From: Cetobacterium somerae | Lineage (GTDB): Bacteria > Fusobacteriota > Fusobacteriia > Fusobacteriales > Fusobacteriaceae | Assembly: GCF_022430525.1 (NCBI RefSeq) | Contig: NZ_CP092521.1 | Coordinates: 117,745 to 181,744, forward strand | DNA: 64,000 bases | Direction: 5' to 3' | In this document: one piece after another, positions 35,539-44,579 of the stretch | How the letters are laid out: each line of letters begins with the position of its first letter | Numbering within the stretch: position 1 is the stretch's first letter | The notes under the pieces: generated by a model | Told to the model about the DNA's origin: nothing | Databases searched by the model: none | Seen by the model: the letters and a program-made list of their open reading frames with translations, nothing else | Position numbers and translations under genes: made by a program

Positions 35539-37098
35539 ATGAAAAAGTTTTTAGGTTTACTTACTTTGGGATTAGCAATTATTTCTACAAATCTGATGGG
35601 AGCGGAGGTAACAATTCTTCATACAAATGATCTCCATGCACATGTGGAACCTTTTTTATTTAGAGGATTAGATGCTAATAGAAAAGTGGGAGGTTTTGCT
35701 AATATAACAACTTATGTAAAAAATGTAAAAGAGCAAGAAAAAGGAAAAAGAGAAGTTCTTTTTTTAGATGCAGGAGATTATTTTACAGGTCCTTATATCA
35801 GTTCTTTAACTGAAGGAGAAGCAATAATCGATATAATGAACACAATGGGATTTGATGCAGCTACTGTAGGAAATCACGAATTTGATCACGGTTGGGAAAA
35901 TGGAAGAGAAAAGTTAAAGCAAGCTACCTTCCCTATAGTTTTAGGAAATGTTTATGAAGATAAAACAGGAAAACCATTTTGGGATAAACCTTATATGATA
36001 ATTGAAAGAAATGGATTAAAGATAGGTGTAATTGGACTTCATGGAGTTTTTGCTTTCAATGATACTGTTGCAGCTATAATGCGTAAAGGAATCACAGCGC
36101 AAGATGAAGATGAGCATCTAAAAAAATATATTGCTGAGTTAAAGGATAAAACAGATATTGTTGTACTACTTGTTCATCAAGGAATTCCCGCAAGACAATC
36201 TTCTTTTGGTGGAGACGATGTAGAAAGAGCTCTTAAAAGAGATATTGATATGGCTAAAACGATTCCTGGAATAGATATTCTTGTAACTGGTCATGCACAT
36301 CAAGGAACTCCTGAGCCAATTAAAGTAAATGATACGTTAATAGTTTCAACTAATGGTCAAGGATCTCAAGTTGGAAGATTAGATTTTACTTATGATGAAA
36401 AGACAGGGAAAATAACAAAATATAATGGAAAACTTGTTACAATTTATGATGATGAAATCACACCAGATACAAAAACTCAAGAATCTATTGATAAATGGAA
36501 AAATAAAATAGAAGGAATTACAAGTAAAGTGATTGGGCAAACAGATAAAACTTTAACACGTTCATATGGAACAGAATCTCTTCTTGGAAATCTTTTTGCA
36601 GATTCACTTATGGAAGCTGGAAAAGAGTTTGGGTCACAATTTGCTGTAACAAATAGTGGTGGTATCAGAAACGATATTGAGTCTGGAGAGATAACTTTTG
36701 GAAGTATTATAAGTGCCGCTCCATTTCCAAATGAATTAACAATTCTTGATTTAACTGGTGCACAAGTAGAAGAGATGTTTGAACACGCAGCAGGACTGAC
36801 TAATGGAGTTTTACAGGTGTCATCAGAGGTTAGAATGACTTACGATCCAGAAAAAGAAGTTGGAAAAAGAATAACTAAATTAACAATTAATGGTGAAAAA
36901 ATAGATAAAAATAAAAAATATAGAGTGGCCACAAATGATTTCTTAGCTAATGGTGGAGATGGATTTTCGTCATTCTTAGAGGGAACAAATAGAGTAGGTA
37001 AAGGTGGATATATGGTTTATTCTGCAATGATAGATTATATTTCAAAAAGAGGAACTGTTTCACCTCAATTAGAAGAAAGAGTTATAACAGTTAAATAA
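35539..37098 (+). CDS. Periplasmic 5'-nucleotidase / UDP-sugar hydrolase family protein
   Basis: The 519-residue product carries a signal peptide (about 1-22, TNLMGA) and the two-domain 5'-nucleotidase plan: metal-binding HTNDLHAHVEP, LDAGDYFTG, VGNHEFDHGW and GHAHQGTPEP in the N-terminal domain, and NSGGIRNDIESGEITFG and ATNDFLANGGDGFSSF in the nucleotide-binding C-terminal domain. It dephosphorylates extracellular nucleotides to nucleosides in the periplasm. The ATG at 35539 follows GGGGAGA; the longer frame to 35488 lacks a ribosome site and would displace the signal peptide. Single gene with its own terminator. Confidence 0.93.
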   Translation: MKKFLGLLTLGLAIISTNLMGAEVTILHTNDLHAHVEPFLFRGLDANRKVGGFANITTYVKNVKEQEKGKREVLFLDAGDYFTGPYISSLTEGEAIIDIMNTMGFDAATVGNHEFDHGWENGREKLKQATFPIVLGNVYEDKTGKPFWDKPYMIIERNGLKIGVIGLHGVFAFNDTVAAIMRKGITAQDEDEHLKKYIAELKDKTDIVVLLVHQGIPARQSSFGGDDVERALKRDIDMAKTIPGIDILVTGHAHQGTPEPIKVNDTLIVSTNGQGSQVGRLDFTYDEKTGKITKYNGKLVTIYDDEITPDTKTQESIDKWKNKIEGITSKVIGQTDKTLTRSYGTESLLGNLFADSLMEAGKEFGSQFAVTNSGGIRNDIESGEITFGSIISAAPFPNELTILDLTGAQVEEMFEHAAGLTNGVLQVSSEVRMTYDPEKEVGKRITKLTINGEKIDKNKKYRVATNDFLANGGDGFSSFLEGTNRVGKGGYMVYSAMIDYISKRGTVSPQLEERVITVK

Positions 37099-37119
37099 TT
37101 ATGTAAAATAAATGAAATG

Positions 37120-37137
37120 GAGAAGCTTTAGCTTCTC
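37120..37137 (+). terminator. Intrinsic terminator of the 5'-nucleotidase gene
   Basis: Arms GAGAAGCT / AGCTTCTC with a TT loop followed by six T residues. Confidence 0.85.
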
Positions 37138-37301
37138 TTTTTTGCTATTAATGAATTTTATTTATAATATCTATATGATAATAATTTAACTTATTAAAGG
37201 TTTTTATTGGTATTTTTAGTAGTTATTATACAAGAAAAAGATTAATAGAGAATTTTTAAAAAATTTTAAATAAAAAAATAAAAATTTTTGAGGTGAATTT
37301 T

Positions 37302-37883
37302 ATGAATCGGATAAAAAAAATAGCAATATTAATGGTAGTCTTAAGTACTATTACTATGGCGGAGATAAAAGTAGCTTATTTAGCAGGAGGATGTTTTTGG
37401 TGCACAGAGTCTGATATGGAAAAAGTTCCTGGAGTTATAAATGTAATTTCCGGATACTCTGGTGGACATGTGGAAAATCCTACATATGATCAAGTATCTA
37501 GTGGAGATACAGGACATATTGAATCGATAGAGGTAAAATATGATAGTGATAAAATTAGTTATTCTCAACTGTTACATAGTTTTTTAAAGGGAATTAATCC
37601 TACTGATGGAGATGGGCAATTTGTAGATAGAGGATATCAATATTCACCAGCTATTTTTTATCAAAATACCAATGAGAAGAATCTTGCAGAAAAGGCTTTA
37701 AATCAAATACAAAAAGAGGGACATTTTACTAAAATAAATGTCAAACTTCTTCCATTTGATAAATTCTATGTTGCAGAAGAGTATCACCAAGATTATTATA
37801 AAAAAAATCCTATAAGATATAAGTACTATAGATATCGTTCTGGTAGAGATCAATTTTTAGAAAAAGTTTGGGGAAAAAATTAA
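37302..37883 (+). CDS. msrA: Exported peptide-methionine (S)-S-oxide reductase
   Basis: The 193-residue enzyme has the MsrA catalytic motif GGCFWCTESDMEKVPGV (C31) and the downstream GDTGHIESIEVKYD and YHQDYYKKNP. An N-terminal hydrophobic segment (IKKIAILMVVLSTITMA) indicates a signal peptide, so it probably repairs oxidised methionine in envelope proteins. No MsrB domain is fused and none is next to it. The ATG at 37302 follows GAGGTG; an in-frame GTG at 37293 overlaps that site. Single gene with terminator. Confidence 0.92.
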   Translation: MNRIKKIAILMVVLSTITMAEIKVAYLAGGCFWCTESDMEKVPGVINVISGYSGGHVENPTYDQVSSGDTGHIESIEVKYDSDKISYSQLLHSFLKGINPTDGDGQFVDRGYQYSPAIFYQNTNEKNLAEKALNQIQKEGHFTKINVKLLPFDKFYVAEEYHQDYYKKNPIRYKYYRYRSGRDQFLEKVWGKN

Positions 37884-37898
37884 AAATTCCTTATACAA

Positions 37899-37927
37899 AA
37901 AAGGAAGCTTTAAAAAGGCTTCCTTTT
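37899..37927. terminator. Bidirectional terminator between msrA and rarD
   Basis: Arms AAAAGGAAGC / GCTTCCTTTT, AT loop, in the gap between convergent genes. Confidence 0.85.
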
Positions 37928-37943
37928 CTATATACAAGATTTT

Positions 37944-38807
37944 TTATCTATTTATTCTAAAAAGAGATGCAGTATATATAATAAGACCACTCCAAATTAA
38001 AGAGAAGGTTATAACATGTACGCTTGAAAAATTCTCTCCAAATACAAACACTCCAAGTAGTAAAACCAATGTAGGGGTAAGATATTGAAAAAATCCAATA
38101 GATGATAACTTTGATAGCTTTGTCCCTAAAGAGAAAAGAAAAAGTGGGATTACTGTTACAACTCCTGCTCCCATCAATAAAATTTTATCAAAATTTGCTG
38201 CTTCTATTCCTTTTCCACCTTTAATCATTAGTAAGTATAAAATTGCAACTGGAAAATACACCAATGTTTCAATTGTTAATGCTAAAATTGGATCAATTTT
38301 GATTTTCTTTTTTGCTATACTGTACCCTGTAAAAGTTCCAGCTACTAAAAGAGAGTATAAAGGTAGCTTTTGATATATGATAGACATATAGCATACTCCT
38401 AATGTAGCTAAAATGATTGCAGTTTTTTGATATTTACTTAAAGTTTCTTTAAAGATAAATCTTCCAGCAAGAATTAAAAGCAGTGGATTTATAAAGTATC
38501 CTAAGCTAGCTTCTAAAACACGGTTACTATTAACTAAAAAGATATATGCCATCCAGTTTGCACAGTTAAATGTAGCAGCTAAAATAATATAATATATTGT
38601 TTTTTTATTTTTAAAAATCTCAACTAACTCATTTTTTTGTTTTTTTAAAATCACAAAAATAATTAGAAAGAAAAAAGACCAAATTATTCTGTGTGAAACA
38701 ATCTCTAAAGCTGGAATATTTTTTAGATTTGTCCAATACAAAGGAAAAAGTCCCCATAATATAAATGCACTTAAAGAATACAACATCCCTTTTTGATTAT
38801 TTTCCAT
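37944..38807 (-). CDS. rarD: RarD-type EamA/DMT transporter
   Basis: The 287-residue protein has ten hydrophobic helices in two EamA repeats and the RarD opening KGMLYSLSAFILWGLFPLYWTNLKNIPALEIVSHRIIWSF. Members of this drug/metabolite transporter branch have no firmly set substrate, though RarD is annotated as a chloramphenicol-sensitivity protein. The third gene of a minus-strand run with the YczE-like and YjjG genes, 21 bases after YjjG. Confidence 0.88.
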   Translation of the reverse strand: MENNQKGMLYSLSAFILWGLFPLYWTNLKNIPALEIVSHRIIWSFFFLIIFVILKKQKNELVEIFKNKKTIYYIILAATFNCANWMAYIFLVNSNRVLEASLGYFINPLLLILAGRFIFKETLSKYQKTAIILATLGVCYMSIIYQKLPLYSLLVAGTFTGYSIAKKKIKIDPILALTIETLVYFPVAILYLLMIKGGKGIEAANFDKILLMGAGVVTVIPLFLFSLGTKLSKLSSIGFFQYLTPTLVLLLGVFVFGENFSSVHVITFSLIWSGLIIYTASLFRINR

Positions 38808-38828
38808 TTAAATCTCCTCAATAATTTT

Positions 38829-39518
38829 TTATTTTAATAATAGATCTAAAAGCCCTTTTAAATTTGAAATTTCATAGGTTGGTTTAATCTCACTATCTAT
38901 TGAGATCTTTTTTGGATTATATAAACATGTATCAATTCCAAAATTTATTCCACCTTTTATATCTGAACTTAAACTATCTCCAATCATTAAAATATCTGAT
39001 ATATTTTCTATCTGGTTGTTTTCTAAAGCTATTTTAAATATTTCAGGATTTGGTTTTGAAACTCCAACCTCCTCAGAAACTATAATATCATTGAAATATG
39101 GAGCTATTAAAGAGTTTCTAATTCTTCCATTTTGAACCTTTGTCAATCCATTGGTTATAATGAACAGTTTATATTTTCCATATAACTCCTTTATTAAATC
39201 TAAACTATCATGAAAAAGAATTGAAGATTTAGAAAGATTGTCCATATATCTATCCGCAAAATCATATGGATCAAAAGTATAGTTAAGATGATTACAATAT
39301 CTTCTAAATCTCTCTATTTTTAACTCACTTTGAGTTATTTTTCCCTCCTCTAACTCTTTCCATATTTTACTGTTTATCTCTTTGTATATTGGCAAGTGGT
39401 ATTCCTTATCGTAGTCAATCCCATAACCAATTAAAGTTTTTTCTAAAGCTTCCATTTCAGATGCTTTAAAATCAAATAAAGTATCGTCTGCATCAAAAAT
39501 TAATGTATTGTATTTCAT
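38829..39518 (-). CDS. yjjG: YjjG-type HAD pyrimidine nucleotidase
   Basis: The 229-residue HAD protein has motif I LIFDADDTLFDFKASE, motif II FIITNGLTKVQNGRI and motif IV MIGDSLSSDIKGGINFGIDTC with the helical cap between. FDADDTLFDF and TNGLTKVQ are typical of the YjjG nucleotidases, which dephosphorylate (non-canonical) pyrimidine monophosphates. Its ATG overlaps the stop of the YczE-like gene, so the two are coupled. Confidence 0.88.
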   Translation of the reverse strand: MKYNTLIFDADDTLFDFKASEMEALEKTLIGYGIDYDKEYHLPIYKEINSKIWKELEEGKITQSELKIERFRRYCNHLNYTFDPYDFADRYMDNLSKSSILFHDSLDLIKELYGKYKLFIITNGLTKVQNGRIRNSLIAPYFNDIIVSEEVGVSKPNPEIFKIALENNQIENISDILMIGDSLSSDIKGGINFGIDTCLYNPKKISIDSEIKPTYEISNLKGLLDLLLK

Positions 39519-40147
39519 GATTTCACCCCGTTATTTTTTTCAGCATAATCCTTTGCAAGATTTATACTTAAAGATAAAAGAAACATACTTATTATTGTCC
39601 CTTCTCTAACATAGATTGGAAGATCTCCAACCATTGATATTCCCACTGAAATGATAAGAGAAAAAACATCTACTAAATATCTTAATTTCATAAATGAAAT
39701 TTTAGTCATTTGAGATATTTTTATACACACATTTTCAAGAGGAAAAGTTATTATATTATAATATATAATAATACCTATAGACAACCCACTTATTACGGTT
39801 CCACCACTAAAAATGAAAAGCCGTTGAATATATCCAAGAGAGGATAGGCCACTAAAAATATTATATGTAAAAAAATTAATAAAACTTCCAAACATAAAAA
39901 CAGAAACTCCCTGTGCCAAATATTTATATTTCTCATTAAATTTAGTTAATATCATATAGATTAGTAAAAATATTATGTTGAAAAATGTTGTTATAGTTCC
40001 AACTTTTATGTCGCTCATAGTTGCAACAGCTAAGTTCATGGAGTTATAGCTGCTTACACCTATATTCGCAACAATTCCTAAACTCACTCCAAGAGCTGAA
40101 ATTATATAAAAAATATAAGATTTTGTAATGTTTAAAATTAATTTCAT
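39515..40147 (-). CDS. YczE/YitT-like integral membrane protein
   Basis: The 210-residue product has five or six membrane helices (SYIFYIISALGVSLGIVANIGVSSYNSM opening), as in the YczE-like membrane family related to YitT. Function of this family is not established. The start at 40147 follows AAGGAG; a longer frame to 40174 is discarded. First gene of a minus-strand operon with yjjG and rarD, and divergent from a Crp-type regulator, which may control it. Confidence 0.7.
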   Translation of the reverse strand: MKLILNITKSYIFYIISALGVSLGIVANIGVSSYNSMNLAVATMSDIKVGTITTFFNIIFLLIYMILTKFNEKYKYLAQGVSVFMFGSFINFFTYNIFSGLSSLGYIQRLFIFSGGTVISGLSIGIIIYYNIITFPLENVCIKISQMTKISFMKLRYLVDVFSLIISVGISMVGDLPIYVREGTIISMFLLSLSINLAKDYAEKNNGVKS

Positions 40148-40280
40148 AGAATACTCTCCTTTTAATTTATGCATAATTTGTATAAAGTATAATTTATATA
40201 GATTCTAGAATAATTACACTATTATTTTAATTGAAATAGCTTTATAATAATATGAAATATTGCACATTATGGAGGAAATT

Positions 40281-40952
40281 ATGAAGAAAATTTCAATGGA
40301 AAATATAAATAAAAGTTTAAAATTAAATATTGATAAATATGGGAATATTTTTGGTTCCCTTACCTCTAATATGGAAGTTGAAATTTTTAATCCTGGGGAA
40401 AAGATTATTTTTTATAATGCCCCTCTTGAAAAATTGAGATTTATGATTCAAGGGAGAGCCAAGATACTCTTTGTCCATGAGGATGGGAAGCAATCCATAA
40501 TTCATTTTGTTAAAAAAGGGGAGTATTTAGGAGAACTGAGTTTTTTAGAGATTGAAAAAGACCCTAAGGAAGTTATTTCAATTATAGAATCGATTTTTGT
40601 TTCAATTGATATGTCTCTAGCTAAAAAGGAGTTAGTTAAAGATACTCAGTTTCTATTTAATTTATCTAAATTTATTGGAAATAAGATGTTAGAACGAACT
40701 TACTTCCACTCTAAAAATCAAAATTATGGACTAAAAAATAGACTAGCTGGATATATTTTAATGTCTCAAAGCAATGAGATATATTTAGAAAAACACACTG
40801 AAACAGCGGAATATCTAGGAGTAAGTTATAGACAGCTTCTATATATTTTTAAAGAGTTTTTAGACCAAGGGGTGCTTATAAAACTTAAAAAAGGTTACAA
40901 AGTCAATATAAAAAAATTGGAATTATTAGCCAAGGACACAGTTATAGCTTAG
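40281..40952 (+). CDS. Crp/Fnr-type regulator (YeiL-like)
   Basis: The 223-residue protein has an N-terminal cyclic-nucleotide-binding-like domain (IHFVKKGEYLGELSFLE) and a C-terminal HTH (ETAEYLGVSYRQLLYIFKEFLDQGVLIKLKKGYKV). The overall pattern, with NRLAGYILMSQSNEIY before the HTH, resembles YeiL. GGAGG precedes the ATG at 40281; an upstream TTG frame is not used. It diverges from the YczE-yjjG-rarD operon, its likely target by position; the 133-base gap holds a small palindrome ATTCTAGAAT at 40202-40211. Confidence 0.85.
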   Translation: MKKISMENINKSLKLNIDKYGNIFGSLTSNMEVEIFNPGEKIIFYNAPLEKLRFMIQGRAKILFVHEDGKQSIIHFVKKGEYLGELSFLEIEKDPKEVISIIESIFVSIDMSLAKKELVKDTQFLFNLSKFIGNKMLERTYFHSKNQNYGLKNRLAGYILMSQSNEIYLEKHTETAEYLGVSYRQLLYIFKEFLDQGVLIKLKKGYKVNIKKLELLAKDTVIA

Positions 40953-40983
40953 GTTAATCTAAATTTTTAAAAGAGATAGAAAA

Positions 40984-41008
40984 GGCGTCAAAGTTTTCCT
41001 TTGACGCC
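40984..41008. terminator. Hairpin between convergent Crp-type and ATPase genes
   Basis: Ten-base arms GGCGTCAAAG / CTTTGACGCC, loop TTTTC. The stem is strong and GC-rich for this genome; no clean T-run follows on either side, so termination is probable but not textbook. Confidence 0.65.
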
Positions 41009-41027
41009 AGATTAAATCTATTTTATT

Positions 41028-42392
41028 TTAAAAATCACTTAAAATAATTGAAGAATCCTTTTGACTAGCCTCTATAAGCTCCTTACTAAATCCAGACTTT
41101 GAAAATAGCATATAGTACTCTTTACGAGAGCCGTTTTTCCATTTGACAGATTTAGCTTTCTCTTTAAGTTTATAAAGAACACTCAGTCCCACATGTTTAT
41201 TTGACCACTTACACTCACCAAATAAAATCTCGTTCTCTCCTAGAGCAACTACATCTATCTCCTCATTTTTATCCCACCATCTCCCAAGATTTTTTATAGG
41301 AAATGGAACTTTACTATCCCACATTAAAGTCTCCCTTGAAAGATTCTCATAAACTTTTGAAACCCAAAGGTCGAAAGTAGTTTTAATCTTTTCTAAAGGG
41401 TAGGTTAAGTTTTCAATCTCTAAATAACTTTGATACGGATAAACATAGTTAAACCAAAAGTTCAAATAGTTATCCTTTATCTTATAAAGTGCCTTTTTAC
41501 TATTTTTTATATCCTCAGTTACAGGTATCTCTTTTTCAAGAATATCTAACTCTATAAGTTTAGATATATATGGAGTTAAACCACTAGATGGAATCTCAAG
41601 CTGTGATGAGATAGAGGACATCTTCGTATTTCCAACAGCTATAGATTGTAAAATAGAGAAATATCTAGATAAGTCATTTATCTCCTCTTGAAGTAAAAAT
41701 TTAGGTTCAGAATATAAATAATTATCTTTATCAAAAATATTATGTTCTATGTTCCAAAGAGGTGTTCTCTCTCTATCAAAACTTAAGATATATTTTGGAA
41801 TTCCACCAGTAATTGAGTACATCTCAATTAATGAATGATGCGATTTCTCATTAAAAAATTCTGGATAATATTTAAAATCTATTGGTTTTAATTTTATCTG
41901 AGCTGTTCTTCGTCCAAATAGCGGACTATCATAAGCTAAAACCTCAGAGTACATCATAGATATTAGGGACCCGCAAAGAATTATCATAATATTTTTATTC
42001 TTTAACTTTTCATCAAAAATTCTTTGGAATATAGATGAGAAACTTTTATTTACCATACAAAGATATTGAAACTCATCAATTACTAAAACAAATTTTTCAT
42101 CTCCAAGTTTACTTATAAAATAATCAAATAGCGTGTCCCAGTCTTTTATCTCAATTTTTTTTACAAAATCATCATTGAAGTGCTCTCCCAATTGATTTTT
42201 AAATCTATTTATTTGAATAGTTTCATTCTGTTTATCTGCAAAGAAATAAAAAGCTTTTTTATCTTTTATAAATTCTTTTATAAGAGTTGTTTTTCCAACT
42301 CTTCTTCTTCCGTAGATAACGGTAAAACTTGAGTTTTTTTCAAACTCTTTATTTAAAGTTTTCATCTCTCTTTGTCTATTTATAAAATTCAT
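41028..42392 (-). CDS. Archaeal-type ATPase with C-terminal DUF234/nuclease-like domain
   Basis: The 454-residue protein has a P-loop (VIYGRRRVGKTTLI), Walker B FVLVIDEFQYLC, a winged-helix segment (MSSISSQLEIPSSGLTPYISKLIELDILEKE) and a C-terminal domain with EIDVVALGENEILFGECKWSNK, which has the E-x(n)-ECKW look of a PD-(D/E)XK nuclease core. This is the widespread archaeal-ATPase/DUF234 family. Its role is unsettled; mobile, toxin-like or defence-like roles have been suggested for relatives. Single gene, with a very AT-rich palindrome immediately upstream. Confidence 0.82.
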   Translation of the reverse strand: MNFINRQREMKTLNKEFEKNSSFTVIYGRRRVGKTTLIKEFIKDKKAFYFFADKQNETIQINRFKNQLGEHFNDDFVKKIEIKDWDTLFDYFISKLGDEKFVLVIDEFQYLCMVNKSFSSIFQRIFDEKLKNKNIMIILCGSLISMMYSEVLAYDSPLFGRRTAQIKLKPIDFKYYPEFFNEKSHHSLIEMYSITGGIPKYILSFDRERTPLWNIEHNIFDKDNYLYSEPKFLLQEEINDLSRYFSILQSIAVGNTKMSSISSQLEIPSSGLTPYISKLIELDILEKEIPVTEDIKNSKKALYKIKDNYLNFWFNYVYPYQSYLEIENLTYPLEKIKTTFDLWVSKVYENLSRETLMWDSKVPFPIKNLGRWWDKNEEIDVVALGENEILFGECKWSNKHVGLSVLYKLKEKAKSVKWKNGSRKEYYMLFSKSGFSKELIEASQKDSSIILSDF

Positions 42393-42412
42393 AATATCAC
42401 CTCATCTATATT

Positions 42413-42460
42413 ATATAATTAAAATTATAATAATTCAAATTATTATAATTTTAATTATAT
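42413..42460. repeat. 48-bp perfect AT palindrome upstream of the ATPase gene
   Basis: Two 23-base arms (42413-42435 and 42438-42460) are exact reverse complements around CA, almost wholly A and T. It sits 21 bases upstream of the ATPase start on its 5' side. Cruciform-forming operator, promoter element or terminator remnant are all possible. Confidence 0.85.
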
Positions 42461-42550
42461 CCAATGCAACTCCATATTTTCATAAAAAAATTTAAAAAAA
42501 TTTAAACTTTTGATATAATAAAAAGGCTCTAAAAATTAAGGAGGTATTAA

Positions 42551-42943
42551 ATGAAAGTACATCATGTTTGTATTGAAACATCTAAGTATAATGAATCGAT
42601 ATTTTTTTACACTAAAGTTTTAAATTTTTCATTAAAAAAAGAAACACCTAATTTTCATGGGAGAGACTATAACTCTTGGTTAGAATTAGATGGATTTTAT
42701 ATCGAATTGCAAACACCTAAAAATAAAGAACGAAAAGAATCTATTCCAAATGATAAAGGCTTGGTACATGTTTGTTTTTTTGTAGAAGATATTTTTAAAG
42801 AGTTAGAAAGAATAAAATTAATTTACAATAAATTTAAACTAAAAAATAATGAAATTTTATATAATGTAGAAGGGGGAATGCTTTTTAAATTAGTTGCCCC
42901 AGAGGGGACAATTATAGAAATTAGGGATAATCCATTATTTTAA
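42551..42943 (+). CDS. VOC-superfamily (glyoxalase-like) protein
   Basis: The 130-residue protein has two beta-alpha-beta-beta-beta modules of the vicinal oxygen chelate fold: HHVCIETSKYNESIFFYTKVLNF, ELDGFYIELQTPK, GLVHVCFFVEDIFKEL and FKLVAPEGTIIEIRD. Metal-ligand positions H5, E54-like, H and E are plausible. Substrate unknown; lactoylglutathione lyase is one option but cannot be claimed. GGAGG precedes the ATG. Single gene. Confidence 0.82.
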   Translation: MKVHHVCIETSKYNESIFFYTKVLNFSLKKETPNFHGRDYNSWLELDGFYIELQTPKNKERKESIPNDKGLVHVCFFVEDIFKELERIKLIYNKFKLKNNEILYNVEGGMLFKLVAPEGTIIEIRDNPLF

Positions 42944-43017
42944 TATCTTAATTTAAAATTTATAGCAATTTTTTTCAAATGTAAAAGGTTACACAAAGTT
43001 GATTAAAATTAAAAAAT

Positions 43018-43051
43018 AAAAAGTGGCTATTAATCTCAAATGCCACTTTTT
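43018..43051. terminator. Bidirectional terminator
   Basis: Arms AAAAAGTGGC / GCCACTTTTT with a 14-base loop, between the convergent VOC and YfcC-family genes. Confidence 0.85.
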
Positions 43052-43088
43052 ATTTAAATTAGATAAAATAGTGATAGTTTATTCTAAA

Positions 43089-44564
43089 TTAATACCCTAT
43101 AAAATATGCAATAACGATTGCAGCAGCTCCGATACTTAGCCAGATTCCCATGAGAGGAGCCATCCACTTCACCCATTTTTCATATGAGATTTGTGAAATT
43201 GCAAGATAACTCATAAGTCCTCCAGCAGTTGGATTGATATAGTTTGTAAATCCGTCTCCATATTGAAAAGCTAAAACAACAGTTTGTCTAGAAACTCCTA
43301 TCATATCCCCTAAAGGAGCCATGATGGGCATAGTTGTTGCAGCTTGTCCGCTTCCTGATGGAATAAATAGATTTGTTATAATCTGAACACAATACATAAG
43401 CAAAGCTGAGATAACTCCAGGTAAAGATGAAATTTTACTAGAAAGATAAAATAGAATTGTATCTATAATTTGTCCATCCTCTAATACAACTAGGATTCCA
43501 CGAGCTAACCCCACAGCAAGAGCTCCAAATACAACTCCTCTAGCTCCATCTAAAAAGTTATTTGCAGAATCAGTGGGAGAGATTCCAGCAACAAAGCTTG
43601 AGGTAATTCCCATGAACATAAATATACTAATTAATTGCTCTGTTCCCCACCCATGTTTTAAAACTCCATATGTTAAAGTTATAAATCCAATTAACATAAC
43701 TAAAAGAACACCTTTTTGTCTAAAAGTTAAATCTGGAATCTCTTGATTATCTGTTGATATATTAGACATAGATTTTTGTTTAACCTCTAAATCAAACACC
43801 ACACTGCTAAAAGGATTTTCCTTTACTTTTCGAGCGTATCTCATAATATATAAAACTGTAGCAACGTATAAAACTATATAAACTGCTACTCTAAATCCCA
43901 TTCCAGAGTAAATTGGAAGTCCAGCTATTGAGTGAGCAACTCCAACTGTAAATGGATTTATAAATCCACCAACGAAACCAACTCCAGCTCCCAAAGCTAC
44001 CATAGCCATTCCAACCATAGCATCAAATCCAAGAGCTCTTGCTAAAAGAACTCCCAGTGGCACAAAAGCTATAGCTTCTGTGTTCATACCAATTGCTACT
44101 CCTCCAATTGAAAATACAAACATAACAACTGGAATTAAAAGCATCCCTTTATTTCTAAATAGGTAAGCTACTTTTGCTATTCCAGAGTCAATGGCACCTG
44201 TTCTTTGAATCATATTAAAAAATCCGCAAACCAAAAATGTGAAAAAAACAATTCCAGAAGTTGCTTGAAGACCTCTAATTAATACAGTAAATAGATTGTG
44301 TTCAGTAAAAGAGAAAAACTTAACAGGTGTATTAGCAACATATGTAAAAGTTTCTGGAGCTATAATCATTCTACCAGAGTTTACATCTTTAACTCTTTCG
44401 TAAACACCAGCAGGAATTATATAGGTTCCTATAAATGATAAAATAATCATTCCAGCAATAATTACATAGGTATGAGGAATTTTAAATTTCTTTATTTTAA
44501 GTTCCTTTCCTTTTGCACCTGCTCTACCACTATTTTTTAAATTTAAATTTGATTCACTATTCAT
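43089..44564 (-). CDS. YfcC/DcuC-family carboxylate or amino-acid carrier
   Basis: The 491-residue inner-membrane protein has about twelve helices and landmarks of the YfcC family (KIPHTYVIIAGMIILSFIGTYIIPAGVY, GMNTEAIAFVPLGVLLARALG and FIPSGSGQAATTMPIMAPLGD). Related proteins carry C4-dicarboxylates, arginine/ornithine or peptides' amino acids. It follows glutamate racemase by 15 bases on the same strand, suggesting a cargo linked to D- or L-glutamate; the true substrate is unknown. Confidence 0.87.
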   Translation of the reverse strand: MNSESNLNLKNSGRAGAKGKELKIKKFKIPHTYVIIAGMIILSFIGTYIIPAGVYERVKDVNSGRMIIAPETFTYVANTPVKFFSFTEHNLFTVLIRGLQATSGIVFFTFLVCGFFNMIQRTGAIDSGIAKVAYLFRNKGMLLIPVVMFVFSIGGVAIGMNTEAIAFVPLGVLLARALGFDAMVGMAMVALGAGVGFVGGFINPFTVGVAHSIAGLPIYSGMGFRVAVYIVLYVATVLYIMRYARKVKENPFSSVVFDLEVKQKSMSNISTDNQEIPDLTFRQKGVLLVMLIGFITLTYGVLKHGWGTEQLISIFMFMGITSSFVAGISPTDSANNFLDGARGVVFGALAVGLARGILVVLEDGQIIDTILFYLSSKISSLPGVISALLMYCVQIITNLFIPSGSGQAATTMPIMAPLGDMIGVSRQTVVLAFQYGDGFTNYINPTAGGLMSYLAISQISYEKWVKWMAPLMGIWLSIGAAAIVIAYFIGY

Positions 44565-44579
44565 ATAGCACTCCCCTTT

